Shown here: piece after piece, positions 1 through 7,527 of the stretch
Numbering within the stretch: position 1 is the stretch's first letter
Layout: each line of letters opens with the position of its first letter
Assembly: GCF_007860135.1 (NCBI RefSeq)
Contig: NZ_SJPV01000005.1
Location: forward strand, 349,376-413,375
From: Novipirellula artificiosorum
GTDB lineage: Bacteria; Planctomycetota; Planctomycetia; Pirellulales; Pirellulaceae
Direction of reading: 5' to 3'
Length of the DNA stretch: 64,000 bases
Position numbers and translations under genes: made by a program
Notes under the pieces: model-generated
What the model was told of the DNA's origin: nothing
Database searches by the model: none
The model's input: the letters and a program-made list of their open reading frames with translations, nothing else

Positions 1-28
1 CGGGTTCCATTTTTATTGGATTCTGAGA

Positions 29-2419
29 GTGCCGGTCATCGTGCGGGATGCCGAACAGCTACGGGAGATCAATCGACGATTTGCCAGCCTGCAACGCGAA
101 CTCGAACAGCACGTCAAAGCTATTGACCCTGACGCCAAGCTAGACGCTGTCTACGGCGCCGAGCGCGTCGTTAGGCCAGTCGGCTCGAAACGCTCCAACG
201 GCGATGCTGTGACGCTTTACGAGTGCCATCAGGATCGCCTATATGATCTCGATGAATTATCGATGACCGGTTGGGGCGTTGTGCCCGAGCCGGTCCACCG
301 TAGCGCGGATGCGGACAGCGGCCCGATCGAACGGTACATCGATGCCGAGGGCATCACGGTTGCCGATCTGCTGGCCGAAATCGGTTGCACGGATCGCGGT
401 GATGGAACATGGACACGCCCCGGCGATGGCGTCACAGCGAAAAGCTGTGTCGAGTACGATCACCCCGAGCAGGGCCGAAACGGCATCACAGTTTACTCGA
501 AGAACTGGGAGCTGTTCGGTGAACGGCCAGGGCAATCAAACGCGTGGTATAGCGATGTAGCTGTGTTCGTGACGGTACGGTTCAGTGGCGATTGGACGGC
601 AGCGGCAAGCTTCTGCCGCAAAGAGATGCCGATCGATATGAGCGAAGTGTTCGATGTGATCACTGTGGAGGACAAAAAGGATTTTGACCCTGGTTTCACA
701 CGGGAGGACTTGGATCAAATGAGGGTTAGACGAAGCATCGACACCACCCAAAAAGAAAGATGTGCACTGATGAATGAGCATCTGGCGGACCAAGAGAACC
801 CGAATCCGGCATCGCTGGCGATCTCGTACGATGTCGATCCCGAAGTATGTCGGGCTATCTTCGGTGTGGATCCAGTGTTCCCCGCACCGAAGCACCTGCT
901 ACGGGGTGAGGGATTGGTTGCAGCGATCAATAGCGAATCGTGGAATTGTGCAAACCGGATCGCTCGCCACATGCTCGTGAAGTATGGCTACGCTCCGTTG
1001 AACCAAAGAGCCCTCACGCTGCGATACCACCTCGGCGTGTTCTGGAAGTGGGATGGTGTCGCATACCGCACGGTTGACACCGGGGAGTTGATGCTCGAAG
1101 CCCGGGAGGCAGCCGACGCGCTGTGGATCATTGAAGCGGACTGGCGAAAGCGTAAGAACCGCGAACGCGAACGCAAGGCGATAGCGGCGGGCAAGGATGT
1201 GCCGAAACCAATCCCTGCACCGGAGCAAGTTAAGCCAGCGCTCGTGAAAAACTGCGTTGACGCGCTTGCCACGATCACTAGCGTCGGTGCTGGTGTTACG
1301 ATGCCTGCCTGGATCGCTGATGGTGATGAACTCCCAGACCCGCGGAACGTGATCACGTTCCGCAACGTCATGCTCCACATCCTGCGGGATGGCTCGACCC
1401 AAACCGCGAAGCCCTCGACCAATTTGTTCTCCAGCCGTGGTGTCGATTATGACTATGATTGCGATGCTCGCTGCCCGCTTTGGGAGGAGACGCTTCGAGA
1501 ATGGTTTGGTGATGATACGGAATCGATCGAGCTACTACAGGAATGGTTCGGCTACCATCTCACCGCGGAATGTGACCTCCACAAGATTCTGTTCATCATT
1601 GGCGTGACGCGCAGCGGAAAAGGAGTAATCCAACGCATCCTCAGCGCACTCATGGGGAAGGGGAATGTGAGTACCCCTGCCATGTCATCCCTAGGGGGAG
1701 AATTTGGGCTTGAGAGCTCACTGGACAAGATGGCTCTGCACATCACTGACGCGCGGGCGGGCTTCAAGCTTGACCGTGGTGCCGCCGTTGAACGGCTGCT
1801 TGCGATCAGCGGAGGCGATCCCGTTGACGTCAACCGGAAGAACATCAAAGCAGCTGCTGAGCAAAAGCTCAATTTGAAGATCTCAATGTTTAGCAATATG
1901 GCGCCGTCGCTCAGGGACGATAGCGGCGCATTGGCTGGCCGTTTTTTGTTCATCAGCATGCGGAATAGCTTTACAGGCAGGGAGGACCTTGGGCGAGCGA
2001 AGATGCTCGCCGGTGAGATCAGCGGCATCTTCAACTGGGCTCTTGTGGGGCTGGCGAGGCTACGGGAGCGTGGACACTTCATCGAGCCCGAATCCTCTCG
2101 CGCTCAGCGGGAGACCGTCGAATCAATGTTTAGCCCGTTACGGCGATTCCTGGATGACCGATGCACGTTGTATCCAGATGCCATCACGCCGAAGGCTGAT
2201 ATTTATATGGCCTACCGGGAATGGTGCCCTTTCGTAGGGCAAACGGCAAAGGCCGAGAATGTGTTCTTCCGTGATCTGTACTCGACCGAGCCAAGTTTGC
2301 TGGAGTGCCGGCCGCGTGTGGAAGGTGACCGAGTGCAGTCGGTCAAGGGTATCCGGATCAACCCGCAACGCGGGGCAACAACAAGCGAAACAGGGAGTTG
2401 GTTCTTCGGGATGTCATGA
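29..2419 (+). CDS. D5-type primase/SF3 helicase of a mobile element (5' end may lie outside the window)
   Basis: Replication protein of the phage/plasmid D5 family, expected to unwind DNA at an element origin as an SF3 hexamer. The C-terminal half carries a Walker A motif (GVTRSGKG, residues 525-532), an acidic Walker B-like strand ending HITD (D574) and a sensor Asn in MFSNMAP (N623), followed by the arginine-rich SF3 tail. The N-terminal 450 residues are not recognised; no clear archaeo-eukaryotic primase catalytic triad is seen, so primase activity is inferred only from the family. A GTG at 29 is used, but the frame stays open to base 1, so the true start may lie upstream. It is followed directly by the origin-like repeats and belongs with the capsid and recombinase genes to its right. 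Confidence 0.85.
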   Translation: MPVIVRDAEQLREINRRFASLQRELEQHVKAIDPDAKLDAVYGAERVVRPVGSKRSNGDAVTLYECHQDRLYDLDELSMTGWGVVPEPVHRSADADSGPIERYIDAEGITVADLLAEIGCTDRGDGTWTRPGDGVTAKSCVEYDHPEQGRNGITVYSKNWELFGERPGQSNAWYSDVAVFVTVRFSGDWTAAASFCRKEMPIDMSEVFDVITVEDKKDFDPGFTREDLDQMRVRRSIDTTQKERCALMNEHLADQENPNPASLAISYDVDPEVCRAIFGVDPVFPAPKHLLRGEGLVAAINSESWNCANRIARHMLVKYGYAPLNQRALTLRYHLGVFWKWDGVAYRTVDTGELMLEAREAADALWIIEADWRKRKNRERERKAIAAGKDVPKPIPAPEQVKPALVKNCVDALATITSVGAGVTMPAWIADGDELPDPRNVITFRNVMLHILRDGSTQTAKPSTNLFSSRGVDYDYDCDARCPLWEETLREWFGDDTESIELLQEWFGYHLTAECDLHKILFIIGVTRSGKGVIQRILSALMGKGNVSTPAMSSLGGEFGLESSLDKMALHITDARAGFKLDRGAAVERLLAISGGDPVDVNRKNIKAAAEQKLNLKISMFSNMAPSLRDDSGALAGRFLFISMRNSFTGREDLGRAKMLAGEISGIFNWALVGLARLRERGHFIEPESSRAQRETVESMFSPLRRFLDDRCTLYPDAITPKADIYMAYREWCPFVGQTAKAENVFFRDLYSTEPSLLECRPRVEGDRVQSVKGIRINPQRGATTSETGSWFFGMS

Positions 2420-2429
2420 TGCCCTGGCG

Positions 2430-2626
2430 GTCAGGGGTGCGGTCAGGGGTATGTCAGGGGTGCGGTCAGGGATCGAAGGGCTGTTTTTACTCGTAAATAG
2501 CGGCATGGTCAGGGATGTCAGGGGTCTTTTCTCCTTTGAATATATAGAAATAAATATATGTATATGTGTGTATGTGTGTGTGGTGTGTGCGGCAACAAAC
2601 CTCGAAACAACCCTGACATCCCTGAC
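2430..2626. other. Putative replication origin (iterons plus AT-rich tract)
   Basis: This gene-free stretch (2420-2817) begins 11 bases after the helicase stop. GTCAGGG(G/A) occurs in direct orientation at 2430, 2442, 2453, 2465, 2508 and 2517, and its complement CCCTGAC at 2611 and 2620. Between the two groups lies an AT-rich, TG-repeat tract (2537-2590). Iterons plus an AT-rich unwinding region beside a D5-type helicase match the layout of P4-like and plasmid origins. The repeats and AT tract are seen; origin function is inferred. The remaining 2630-2765 is GC-rich and shows no gene. Confidence 0.6.
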
Positions 2627-2628
2627 CA
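2506..2628. repeat. Long inverted repeat flanking the AT-rich tract
   Basis: Bases 2506-2524 (TGGTCAGGGATGTCAGGGG) match the reverse complement of 2610-2628 at 18 of 19 positions. Each arm contains two iterons 9 bases apart. The 85-base interval between the arms holds the AT-rich tract. Confidence 0.8.
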
Positions 2629-2765
2629 CCCTGGCCACACCGCACGCGGAGGAGGCATGCCAGCTCAGCACGCCAGCCCCCCGGCACCACCAGGACCACC
2701 CCCTCATGTGGGTCCTTCCGGACCGCCCAGGTGGGATGCCGCCTGCCGCGGCGAACAGCCAACAA

Positions 2766-2800
2766 TTGACGTAATTAGTTTCCATGGCATTATTTGCCAT
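2766..2800 (+). promoter_or_regulatory. Promoter with palindromic operator upstream of the Cys-rich gene
   Basis: TTGACG (2766-2771) is followed after 16 bases by CATTAT (2788-2793). The -10 is overlapped by the inverted repeat ATGGCA-N5-TGCCAT (2784-2800), a placement expected for repressor control. The start codon lies 18 bases downstream. The same TTTGCCA/TGGCAAA half-site recurs before the first capsid gene. Confidence 0.45.
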
Positions 2801-2817
2801 ACAAATTGTGAGAGAAA

Positions 2818-3249
2818 ATGACAGAAATAGTGGAATTTGCGGGTCGAAAGTATCGAATCACGGCTGACCCCCGGCAGGCCATTTTGGAGCACTCCAGCGT
2901 CGGCAAACGGTTGTGCTCAGGGCAGATCGAGATCCAATGCCTCGGCTGTGAGACGTTTATCCCGATCACTGCCCAGTTTCGGTATACGCCACCGCTCGCT
3001 GGCTCTCCAGCAGCCGTATCGGTCCGCCCGGGGAGCGACTGTCCGGCGACCTGTTCGCGCGACTGCAGGCGAGAGATCACAGCGGCGCCGAAGACCAAGG
3101 TCACGGATGCGGAATCGCGGCAGTGGGATACGGACACCTCGCTGTTGAACGATGAGGTGTTGGCCCCCGAGCATCAACCGATCCTCCGGCTCCCGGCCGA
3201 TGTCATCGCAAGGCTTAACCGGCGGATGGCTGACCTGGGTCGAGCCTGA
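2818..3249 (+). CDS. Small Cys-rich element protein of unknown function
   Basis: A 143-residue protein I do not recognise. Six cysteines fall in two groups: C33/C41/C44 (CLGC) and C75/C79/C83 (CPATCSRDC), so a metal-binding fold is plausible. There is no signal peptide or membrane segment; the C-terminus is helical and charged. It lies between the origin-like region and the capsid genes with its own palindrome-overlapped promoter. Small Cys-motif proteins in this position in phages and satellites are sometimes late-gene activators, but nothing here proves that role. Start chosen at ATG 2818. Confidence 0.6.
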   Translation: MTEIVEFAGRKYRITADPRQAILEHSSVGKRLCSGQIEIQCLGCETFIPITAQFRYTPPLAGSPAAVSVRPGSDCPATCSRDCRREITAAPKTKVTDAESRQWDTDTSLLNDEVLAPEHQPILRLPADVIARLNRRMADLGRA

Positions 3250-3272
3250 TACCCCATCTGATGGATTTCTGT

Positions 3273-3343
3273 TTGACTATTTGCCAACGACCGATATCAT
3301 CAATACAGTGATGTACACTTATACACTCCTAACGTATGGCAAA
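3273..3343 (+). promoter_or_regulatory. Promoter of the capsid genes with TTTGCCA half-sites
   Basis: TTGACT (3273-3278), a 16-base spacer and TATCAT (3295-3300, 5 of 6 consensus) form a good sigma70-type promoter. TTTGCCA lies in the spacer (3280-3286) and its complement TGGCAAA at 3337-3343, just before the capsid start. These match the palindrome arms at 2784-2800, so one regulator may control both promoters. Confidence 0.5.
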
Positions 3344-3345
3344 CT

Positions 3346-4341
3346 ATGTCAATCGACCTATATCCTACTTCGGCCGAGCAGGCCGATCTCGCTGCTGGCC
3401 TATGCCTCACTGCTGGGCTCCCAATCGATCGGATCGCGGCATTCTTCGATGTCGATCCGAATGAGATCGAACCACACTCTTTGGCGGATGCCGCCGAGAT
3501 CGCATGTGGTCAGACTTTCCGCAGCGACGCCGAAGCAATCCAAGCAGGCTTCTCCTCGGCTTCTCTCCCTGTCGCCCTGAGCGATGTGGCGAGCGCTGCT
3601 CTGTTCGCGGGCTACTCGGCCGTAGCGAACCAGCTCTTGAGCGCCGCGGTCACAATCCCGGCATCGCTGACTAATTTTTCGGCAACGCATGGCGTCAGCC
3701 TTGATTTGGGCGATGTCCTGGAGCAACTACCGGCAAGCGGTGAGCCGATCTCGATCGACGTGAGCGAGTCAGCCGCCGATCTGCAGCTCCAACAATTCGC
3801 TGGCAAGATCCAGCTCAGCCGCCAAATGATCAGGAACGATACCCTTGGCTCGCTGGTCGATCTCGCTCTAAAGATGGGAGCTGCCGCAAGGCGGACAACG
3901 GAGGAGACTGTAGCAGCAGCCCTGCAGAATTCGATCAGCTACACCGCCACCAATGCGGTAACGGCTGATCTCGATGCTGCCGGAATCCAGGCAGCATCGG
4001 CTCTGTTGCGAGGTCACCCTGGTGATCGGCAACCCACCTCACTCATCGTTGCACCGGCTCAAGAGTCAGCAGCCCGAGCCCTTGTCGGCCAGAGTAACAA
4101 TTGGTCACACCTGAGCCTTGTTGTGACAAACCGCGTCAGCGCGGGCAAGTGGTATTTGGCAGCCAAAGTCGATCAGATCGCGGCCCCATTGGTCTTGGCA
4201 TCGCTCAGCGGTTCTGAGGAACCGACCTTTTTGGAGGAGCCATCGAGGTTCAATGTCCTGGGGTCCGAGCTGGTCGTATACCACGCAACCGGATGCGGAC
4301 AAGCTGACCCGCTGGCAGTAGTGCGGGGGACCGTATCGTGA
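3346..4341 (+). CDS. HK97-fold, gpT-like capsid protein, first copy
   Basis: Resembles the C-terminal capsid domain of protease-capsid fusion proteins (Mu gpT-like family). Residues 68-93, LPASGE (128-133) and the segment LSRQMIRNDTLGSL (157-170) match, in order, equivalent segments of the next gene. The C-terminus again aligns, with a final strand reading DPLAVVRGTVS. The first about 65 residues are unlike the neighbour and contain no serine protease signature. At 331 residues it is shorter than the second copy. Its stop overlaps the GTG start of the next gene, so the two should be translated together. It could be a minor capsid subunit, a size determinant or a decoration-like paralogue; sequence alone does not decide. 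Confidence 0.7.
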   Translation: MSIDLYPTSAEQADLAAGLCLTAGLPIDRIAAFFDVDPNEIEPHSLADAAEIACGQTFRSDAEAIQAGFSSASLPVALSDVASAALFAGYSAVANQLLSAAVTIPASLTNFSATHGVSLDLGDVLEQLPASGEPISIDVSESAADLQLQQFAGKIQLSRQMIRNDTLGSLVDLALKMGAAARRTTEETVAAALQNSISYTATNAVTADLDAAGIQAASALLRGHPGDRQPTSLIVAPAQESAARALVGQSNNWSHLSLVVTNRVSAGKWYLAAKVDQIAAPLVLASLSGSEEPTFLEEPSRFNVLGSELVVYHATGCGQADPLAVVRGTVS

Positions 4342-5522
4342 TCAACCGACTCCAAGCAATCCGCGATCAACGTAGTCGCGGCTCTACAGTCACCGTAGCT
4401 TCAATTCAAAAAAATACTATGCTAAATATCAACGCCGACGTCCTCGAGTGCTCGCTTGCCCGCAGCTCCGGAGCGTTTCCAAAAAGCTTCCTCGAATCGA
4501 CCTTCTCGCCCGAAACGCTTGAGCAATCCAATCGCAAGACCGGACTGCATGATCTGATCCGTGCGAGCCTGGGCATTGAAGGTCGAGTGCAAGCTTCACA
4601 CATCCAAGAAGCAATGCGGCAACCGTTGGTGCAAGCGTCTGCACCGGGGTACTCGACGATCAGCCTTCCAGGCATTCTGTCGAACCTTGCCAACAAGGCG
4701 GCACTAGGTGCTTACCAAGAATTGCCTGGCATCTCCGATCTTTTCCCAGTCACATCGACGGCCGATTTTAAGAAATTCAGCCGATGCCGCATGTCGATCG
4801 ATGGACCGATGAAGCAGGTCCCGGCATCCGGCGAGATCGAGCATGGCAGTCTCACCGACGACACCTACGAGAATCAGGTTGAAACCTGGGGAAAATTGTA
4901 TTCAATCACCCCTCAGATGCTCCGGAACGACGATCTCGATCAAATTCTCGCGGTCCCAAAAATGCTGGGCCGGCTGGCAAAACACACGCTTGAATCGGAG
5001 GTGTCGAAGCTGCTGAGCTCGACCGCTACCGAAACGTGGCTTGGCACAGGACTGATCAACGGCGACGCGATCAGCCTTGAAAGTTTGGACACCGCGTACC
5101 TGACGCTGATCAATCGTGCTGTCGGCACCGATGGCACCCCCATCGATGTCGAGCCCAGCCATGTCCTCGTGACCGGTGCTCGTGATCACATCACGGCCCA
5201 AGCGATCAGCAAATCAAAAGAGATGCGAAGCACCGCCGAGGACGAAGTCTACTTGACCGGCAACCCGTGGCAAGGACGGTTCACAGCGGCTCGCGGCCCC
5301 TACTTAAGGCAAAGCGAAAGCGATCTCGCGAATTGGTATTTGTGCCGAATTGAGCAAGACTTCGCGCCGATTCAAATCGCCGTTTTGGCACCGCAAACGT
5401 CTGTTGCCCCGATCATTGAATCAATGGGATGCACCGGAGGCGGACTGAGTTTCCGTGGCTTTGCCGACTTCGGAATTGCTCGCTTCGATCCGCTGAGCAT
5501 CGTCAAGACAAAAGTCTCGTAA
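4338..5522 (+). CDS. Major capsid protein, HK97 fold, gpT-like, second copy
   Basis: A 394-residue protein with the full pattern of the gpT-like major capsid domain: a GYSTISLPGILSNLANK-type segment (104-120), VPASGEIEHG (161-170), WGKLYSITPQMLRNDDL (184-200), and a C-terminal strand reading FDPLSIVKTKVS. The family forms the shell of tailed phage heads. The N-terminal 100 residues may be a delta/scaffold-like region; a ClpP-type protease is not present, unlike in usual fusions. The start is the GTG in a GTGA overlap with the first capsid copy. A strong terminator follows 40 bases after the stop. Confidence 0.85.
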   Translation: MINRLQAIRDQRSRGSTVTVASIQKNTMLNINADVLECSLARSSGAFPKSFLESTFSPETLEQSNRKTGLHDLIRASLGIEGRVQASHIQEAMRQPLVQASAPGYSTISLPGILSNLANKAALGAYQELPGISDLFPVTSTADFKKFSRCRMSIDGPMKQVPASGEIEHGSLTDDTYENQVETWGKLYSITPQMLRNDDLDQILAVPKMLGRLAKHTLESEVSKLLSSTATETWLGTGLINGDAISLESLDTAYLTLINRAVGTDGTPIDVEPSHVLVTGARDHITAQAISKSKEMRSTAEDEVYLTGNPWQGRFTAARGPYLRQSESDLANWYLCRIEQDFAPIQIAVLAPQTSVAPIIESMGCTGGGLSFRGFADFGIARFDPLSIVKTKVS

Positions 5523-5561
5523 CCCGAGGTCGGCCGCGGTATTCATCTGCTGTGGTCGATT

Positions 5562-5597
5562 TGCCGGAAGGGGTGGGGACCCCTTCCGGCATTTTTT
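5562..5597 (+). terminator. Rho-independent terminator after the capsid genes
   Basis: A perfect 12-base stem (TGCCGGAAGGGG, 5562-5573, with 5580-5591), a 6-base loop and a run of six T. It should end most capsid transcripts, so the tiny genes just downstream need read-through or their own promoter. Confidence 0.9.
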
Positions 5598-5611
5598 ACA
5601 AAGTGAGCCGC

Positions 5612-5872
5612 ATGAAAACTTGGTATTTGAAAACGATCAGCACGTCACCCGTTCGGCTCGATTGCCCTGACGATTGGTCGGAATCGCTGACGGTCGAGTG
5701 GCGTCTCGCCACGACGGGTTACGATAGCGCGGTTTGCGGTCCTGGCGGCAAGATACTTTTTGTGCTCGACATCGCGGCATCCGCTGCTGGCCCTTGGCGA
5801 AGACACAAGCTTTGGTCCGAAACGGTGACCGAAGGCGAGCGTCCGATCATTCGATCCGAGGTGCTCGCTTGA
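5612..5872 (+). CDS. Small element protein, unknown (86 aa)
   Basis: Not recognised. Starts at ATG 5612, just after the capsid terminator. The product is small and soluble-looking, with beta-rich segments (TVEWRL, KILFVLDIAAS) and no signal peptide. Its TGA overlaps the TTG start of the next small gene, and that gene in turn overlaps a third; this tight packing supports all three being real. The position after the capsid gene would suit a head-completion or decoration protein, but this is inference from order only. Confidence 0.55.
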   Translation: MKTWYLKTISTSPVRLDCPDDWSESLTVEWRLATTGYDSAVCGPGGKILFVLDIAASAAGPWRRHKLWSETVTEGERPIIRSEVLA

Positions 5873-6114
5873 GTTTTTTTGAAACACGAACCATCTTGGC
5901 AGGCAGCCCGATAACCGCGATTCGTGGCGAAACGCTGGAGGCTTGTGCGATGGCGTTGGCTACGTGCAAGACTGAGCCGGGATCCGAAACCGGCTACAAG
6001 AAGTTCATTCTCTTGCGTGAGTTGAACAGCGAAGACCCGTGGTCCATATTCCTAGCGTCCTATGATCCCGATGGCGATGGTGGCGTAACTGTGGAGCGTA
6101 TGAACAATGATTGA
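5869..6114 (+). CDS. Small element protein, unknown (81 aa)
   Basis: Begins with a TTG that overlaps the stop of the previous gene. It has no signal peptide. The C-terminal part contains DPDGDGG, reminiscent of a single calcium-binding loop, though one copy is weak evidence. Its final codons overlap the ATG of the next small reading frame. Function unknown. Confidence 0.5.
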   Translation: MSFFETRTILAGSPITAIRGETLEACAMALATCKTEPGSETGYKKFILLRELNSEDPWSIFLASYDPDGDGGVTVERMNND

Positions 6115-6229
6115 GCCGATTCTTGCAAGCTGTGCTGTTCGATTCGCTACCGATCGTGAGGGCAAGATCGTGGCTGTTGTCTTGAGCGATGACGCGAGAT
6201 CGAGGCTCTACCGGGGTCCGTCGGATTGA
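6107..6229 (+). CDS. Very small element protein (40 aa)
   Basis: A 40-residue reading frame starting at the ATG inside the last codons of the 81-residue gene (ATGATTGA overlap). It encodes a short beta-rich peptide (GKIVAVVLSDDARSRLY). No homologue recognised. Support comes from the chain of overlaps with its two upstream neighbours. Confidence 0.35.
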   Translation: MIEPILASCAVRFATDREGKIVAVVLSDDARSRLYRGPSD

Positions 6230-6260
6230 TCGCTGTTGACGCCTTGTCCTTCCAGGATCC

Positions 6261-6276
6261 GCCGTAACGTCACAAC
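6261..6276. repeat. Left short direct repeat flanking the secreted-protein cassette
   Basis: GCCGTAACGTCACAAC matches 7861-7876 (GCGGTAACGTCACAAC) at 15 of 16 bases, same orientation. The two copies bracket the terminator, the PEP-CTERM gene and the small secreted gene. A match this short could arise by chance in a region of this size. Confidence 0.5.
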
Positions 6277-6331
6277 ATGTTCATGGTGGCGCTGTATAAC
6301 CCATTGGGGCTCTACGGACCAATGTCAACTG

Positions 6332-6359
6332 AAAAACGGGCGACCCGAAGGACGCCCGT
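6332..6359 (-). terminator. Rho-independent terminator of the PEP-CTERM gene
   Basis: Read on the minus strand: ACGGGCG (6359-6353), a 10-base loop, CGCCCGT (6342-6336), then five T. It lies 26 bases after the PEP-CTERM stop and insulates the cassette from the element genes read towards it. Confidence 0.8.
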
Positions 6360-6385
6360 GATGAGAATCGATAGTCGCGTTAGTG

Positions 6386-7096
6386 TTACGCGTTCTGCTT
6401 TTGCTTTCGTCGTCGGAACCCTGCTAGCCCGAATGCACCGAAGCCGAAGATGGCGAGGGAGGTGGGTTCGGGGACGGCACCAGCGGAGGTGGTAACAACG
6501 GTTAGCGAATGAGGGTCAAAAGCACCGCTACTCGAAAAAATCCTGTCGTTTCCATCGTCGGTGAGCAAGCTTCCCCCTATCGAGAAAAACCCGCCCTGGG
6601 CGGACTGAATGTCTGCCAACGCGTTCGCATTCAGATTGAATGTTAGCACGTCAGGCGTAGTAGCGACATCAAGCGTAAACGAACCGTAACTGACACCCGT
6701 ACCGAGATCCGCAAATATTGCGGCACTACTGCCGACGTTGTTATTTAGGGTCGCAGCATCTGTCAATACGTCAAAAAAACCCAAAGTCTCGGAACCCTCG
6801 TCGGAGATGAAATCGAACCGTCGAAGGGATAGGGTGGCGGATGTCACTGTCCCACTCAAACTGGACAGATCAAACGTGAAAAATGAGCGTAAGACACTCG
6901 AGCTAGCAGATCCAGTAAAGTAATTTTCGTTTGAATTATTGTTAGGTCGGGTGTCGCTCCACCAGCCCTGATTATTGATTCCGCTGTCGAACTGGGAATC
7001 GCTCGTGTTGAAGGTCATGGTTCCCGCTTGCACCTGCCCCGCCGTAGCCGCCAGTACCGCCATACACGCGATGCCAAGTCTTATTTTGAGTGTCAT
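6386..7096 (-). CDS. PEP-CTERM exported protein
   Basis: A 236-residue exported protein sorted by an exosortase/PEP-CTERM system. The N-terminus (MTLKIRLGIACMAVLAATAG) is a signal peptide ending near VQAG. The C-terminus has the full sorting signal: VPEPTS, a hydrophobic segment, then RRRKQ. The middle is Ser/Thr/Asn-rich and beta-stranded with a FTFDLSSLSG segment as in surface-layer-like proteins. The start is set at 7096 because the signal peptide begins there; 22 further in-frame codons lie upstream. It is downstream of and co-oriented with another exported gene (62-base gap). No exosortase is in the window. Unusual as cargo beside phage capsid genes. Confidence 0.85.
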   Translation of the reverse strand: MTLKIRLGIACMAVLAATAGQVQAGTMTFNTSDSQFDSGINNQGWWSDTRPNNNSNENYFTGSASSSVLRSFFTFDLSSLSGTVTSATLSLRRFDFISDEGSETLGFFDVLTDAATLNNNVGSSAAIFADLGTGVSYGSFTLDVATTPDVLTFNLNANALADIQSAQGGFFSIGGSLLTDDGNDRIFSSSGAFDPHSLTVVTTSAGAVPEPTSLAIFGFGAFGLAGFRRRKQKQNA

Positions 7097-7158
7097 AGTT
7101 TTGTTCCAATACTGAAAGTGTCTGAAATGTAGTTGCCGTGTAAAAAAGTTGGATTCAA

Positions 7159-7527
7159 TCACACGACTTCAATCGGAACCTTCAGCAGGCATATTGGTAT
7201 TAGACCTGGAATCACTAGATGGCGATGGCTGACTAGCCATTGACACAATTCGTCTTCAACGGACGGGTAGTCAAAGATACCGACACAAACTGGCGGCGTG
7301 TTATCGACGCTGGGATTGGACTGGCAGCTCATGCCGAATGTTTGTTGCAATGCATCAAGGAGCTTGGAATCCTCGTCGTCAGGATTCGTTATTGGAAAGC
7401 TGCTCGCATCGACATTTGCGAACGAGTCCACCTCAAACGGAGAAGTCATAATCCCCGCTGATACATTGCCTGCACTAGCGACCAGCGTCGCCAAGCAGAC
7501 TATCACGATTGAAGTGGACCTCATCAT
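7159..7527 (-). CDS. Small secreted protein, unknown
   Basis: 122 residues with a clear signal peptide (MMRSTSIVIVCLATLVASAG, cleavage near VSAG). The mature part has four cysteines and an acidic stretch, and ends in a hydrophobic, Pro-containing tail (LVIPGLIPICLLKVP). I recall small exported proteins with similar tails in Pirellulaceae but cannot name a family. Probably the first gene of a two-gene unit with the PEP-CTERM gene. Confidence 0.6.
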   Translation of the reverse strand: MMRSTSIVIVCLATLVASAGNVSAGIMTSPFEVDSFANVDASSFPITNPDDEDSKLLDALQQTFGMSCQSNPSVDNTPPVCVGIFDYPSVEDELCQWLVSHRHLVIPGLIPICLLKVPIEVV

